Source of the DNA: Dysgonomonas mossii
GTDB lineage: Bacteria; Bacteroidota; Bacteroidia; Bacteroidales; Dysgonomonadaceae
Assembly (NCBI RefSeq): GCF_004569505.1
Contig: NZ_SPPK01000001.1
Coordinates: 372,001 to 436,000, forward strand
Direction: 5' to 3'
Length of the DNA: 64,000 nucleotides
Shown: positions 63,559-64,000 of the stretch, in pieces
Numbering within the stretch: the first letter of the stretch is position 1
Layout: each line of letters starts with the position of its first letter
Position numbers and translations under genes: made by a program
The notes under the pieces: model-generated
What the model was told of the DNA's origin: nothing
The model's input: only the letters and a program-made list of their open reading frames with translations
Database searches by the model: none

Positions 63559-64000
63559 ATGAACAAAAAAACTTTACTGACTTCACTGCTATTGGTCTGT
63601 GTATCAATAGTTTCTTATGCTCAACGTCAAAGCTCAGAGCAATATTCAGTTCCTTCGAGGAATGAATATTTGTTAAAAGATCCAGTGTGGTTCATATCCA
63701 TTGGAGGTGGTGCCCAATTATATGTGGGTGAGGATGATAATGGTGTTCCGTGGAATAGGACATCGTTTTCTAGTAGATTAACCTTTGCTCCAACACTTTC
63801 CGTTGGCCGTAGAATGAGTACATTGATTACTCTACGAGCTCAAATATCAGGAGGAAGCATACATGGCTTCAATGATGGTTGGAGCGGAACTTACGATAGA
63901 TGGTGGAAAGATGGAACGAATGGCGAAGGGTTAAAAATGTTAACTAAAGATCCCGCCTGGGATTATATGGGTTGGATTGAAGGTGTTGATTATGAGTATA
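63559..64000 (+). CDS. secreted/outer-membrane protein, truncated by window end
   Basis: The first 147 codons run off the right edge. The product starts with a signal peptide (MNKKTLLTSLLLVCVSIVSYAQ). The mature part begins with beta-strand-like segments typical of an outer-membrane barrel (VWFISIGGGAQLYVGEDD and FAPTLSVGRRMSTLITLRAQ, given separately). The pattern resembles the N-terminal half of Bacteroidales OmpA-family proteins, but the OmpA peptidoglycan-binding domain would lie beyond the window, so this is tentative. Confidence 0.65.
   Translation, partial: MNKKTLLTSLLLVCVSIVSYAQRQSSEQYSVPSRNEYLLKDPVWFISIGGGAQLYVGEDDNGVPWNRTSFSSRLTFAPTLSVGRRMSTLITLRAQISGGSIHGFNDGWSGTYDRWWKDGTNGEGLKMLTKDPAWDYMGWIEGVDYEY

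Overview
The window looks like a stretch of chromosome from a member of the Bacteroidales, most likely a Dysgonomonas-type organism. The genus is an inference from gene content and low GC. Direct support for the phylum comes from the many TAnnTTTG -7 boxes, several of them 19 bases downstream of a TTTG -33 box, from the scarcity of Shine-Dalgarno sites, and from Bacteroidetes-type families (Porin_10, GIN/DUF2807, DUF2851, DUF6056-like). There is no phage, insertion sequence, CRISPR array, tRNA or rRNA that I can support. This is a core metabolic region.

Layout. 0.4-2.5 kb: trmD, facing an ECF sigma factor with a membrane-anchored TonB-domain partner. 2.6-8.7 kb: a small winged-helix protein, a coiled-coil/zapA/rny cell-division and RNA-decay cluster, then D-lactate dehydrogenase, cell-wall amidase and an MCE lipid-transport protein. 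9-17 kb: dnaA, smpB, a polytopic membrane protein, full-length cobalamin-dependent metH and a metal ABC permease. 17-22 kb: a two-piece ThrE-type exporter, a secreted GH35 beta-galactosidase, and a LysR regulator divergent from an MdaB-type quinone reductase. 22-31 kb, minus strand: a four-subunit 2-oxoacid:ferredoxin oxidoreductase, YbaK, and an operon of recO, a membrane MutS-like ATPase, DUF2851 and an alpha/beta hydrolase. 31-35 kb: a HAD phosphatase with ribF, an RRM RNA-binding protein, and fabH-rpmF-DUF177. 35.8-38.6 kb: a methylmalonyl-CoA epimerase/carboxyltransferase/biotin-carrier operon. 39-45 kb: a GIN-domain lipoprotein, citrate synthase, GNAT and DJ-1 proteins, and aconitase. 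45.6-48.1 kb: a TPR protein, a second ECF sigma module and a Spy-like periplasmic protein. 48.2-55.3 kb: a histidine operon with interposed genes. 55.4-64 kb: a Porin_10 protein, a membrane-anchored solute-binding protein, a DUF4143-type ATPase, pyruvate:ferredoxin oxidoreductase, and the start of a secreted protein.

Together the metabolic genes describe an anaerobe that makes acetyl-CoA by PFOR and uses citrate synthase, aconitase and a ferredoxin-linked 2-oxoacid enzyme. It also carries part of the methylmalonyl-CoA route to or from propionate.

The most interesting signals lie between genes. The his operon has a peptide leader with four consecutive His codons and a terminator whose 5' arm can pair with the leader stop-codon region, a textbook attenuator layout. 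A dispersed inverted repeat with AAAAGTGACA/TGTCACTTTT arms occurs in four intergenic regions. A 58-residue gene resembling the C-terminal end of OadG/MmdD subunits (compare MmdE) sits in the methylmalonyl operon, which lacks the membrane beta subunit nearby. Two hairpins share one core but have different, still complementary outer arms.
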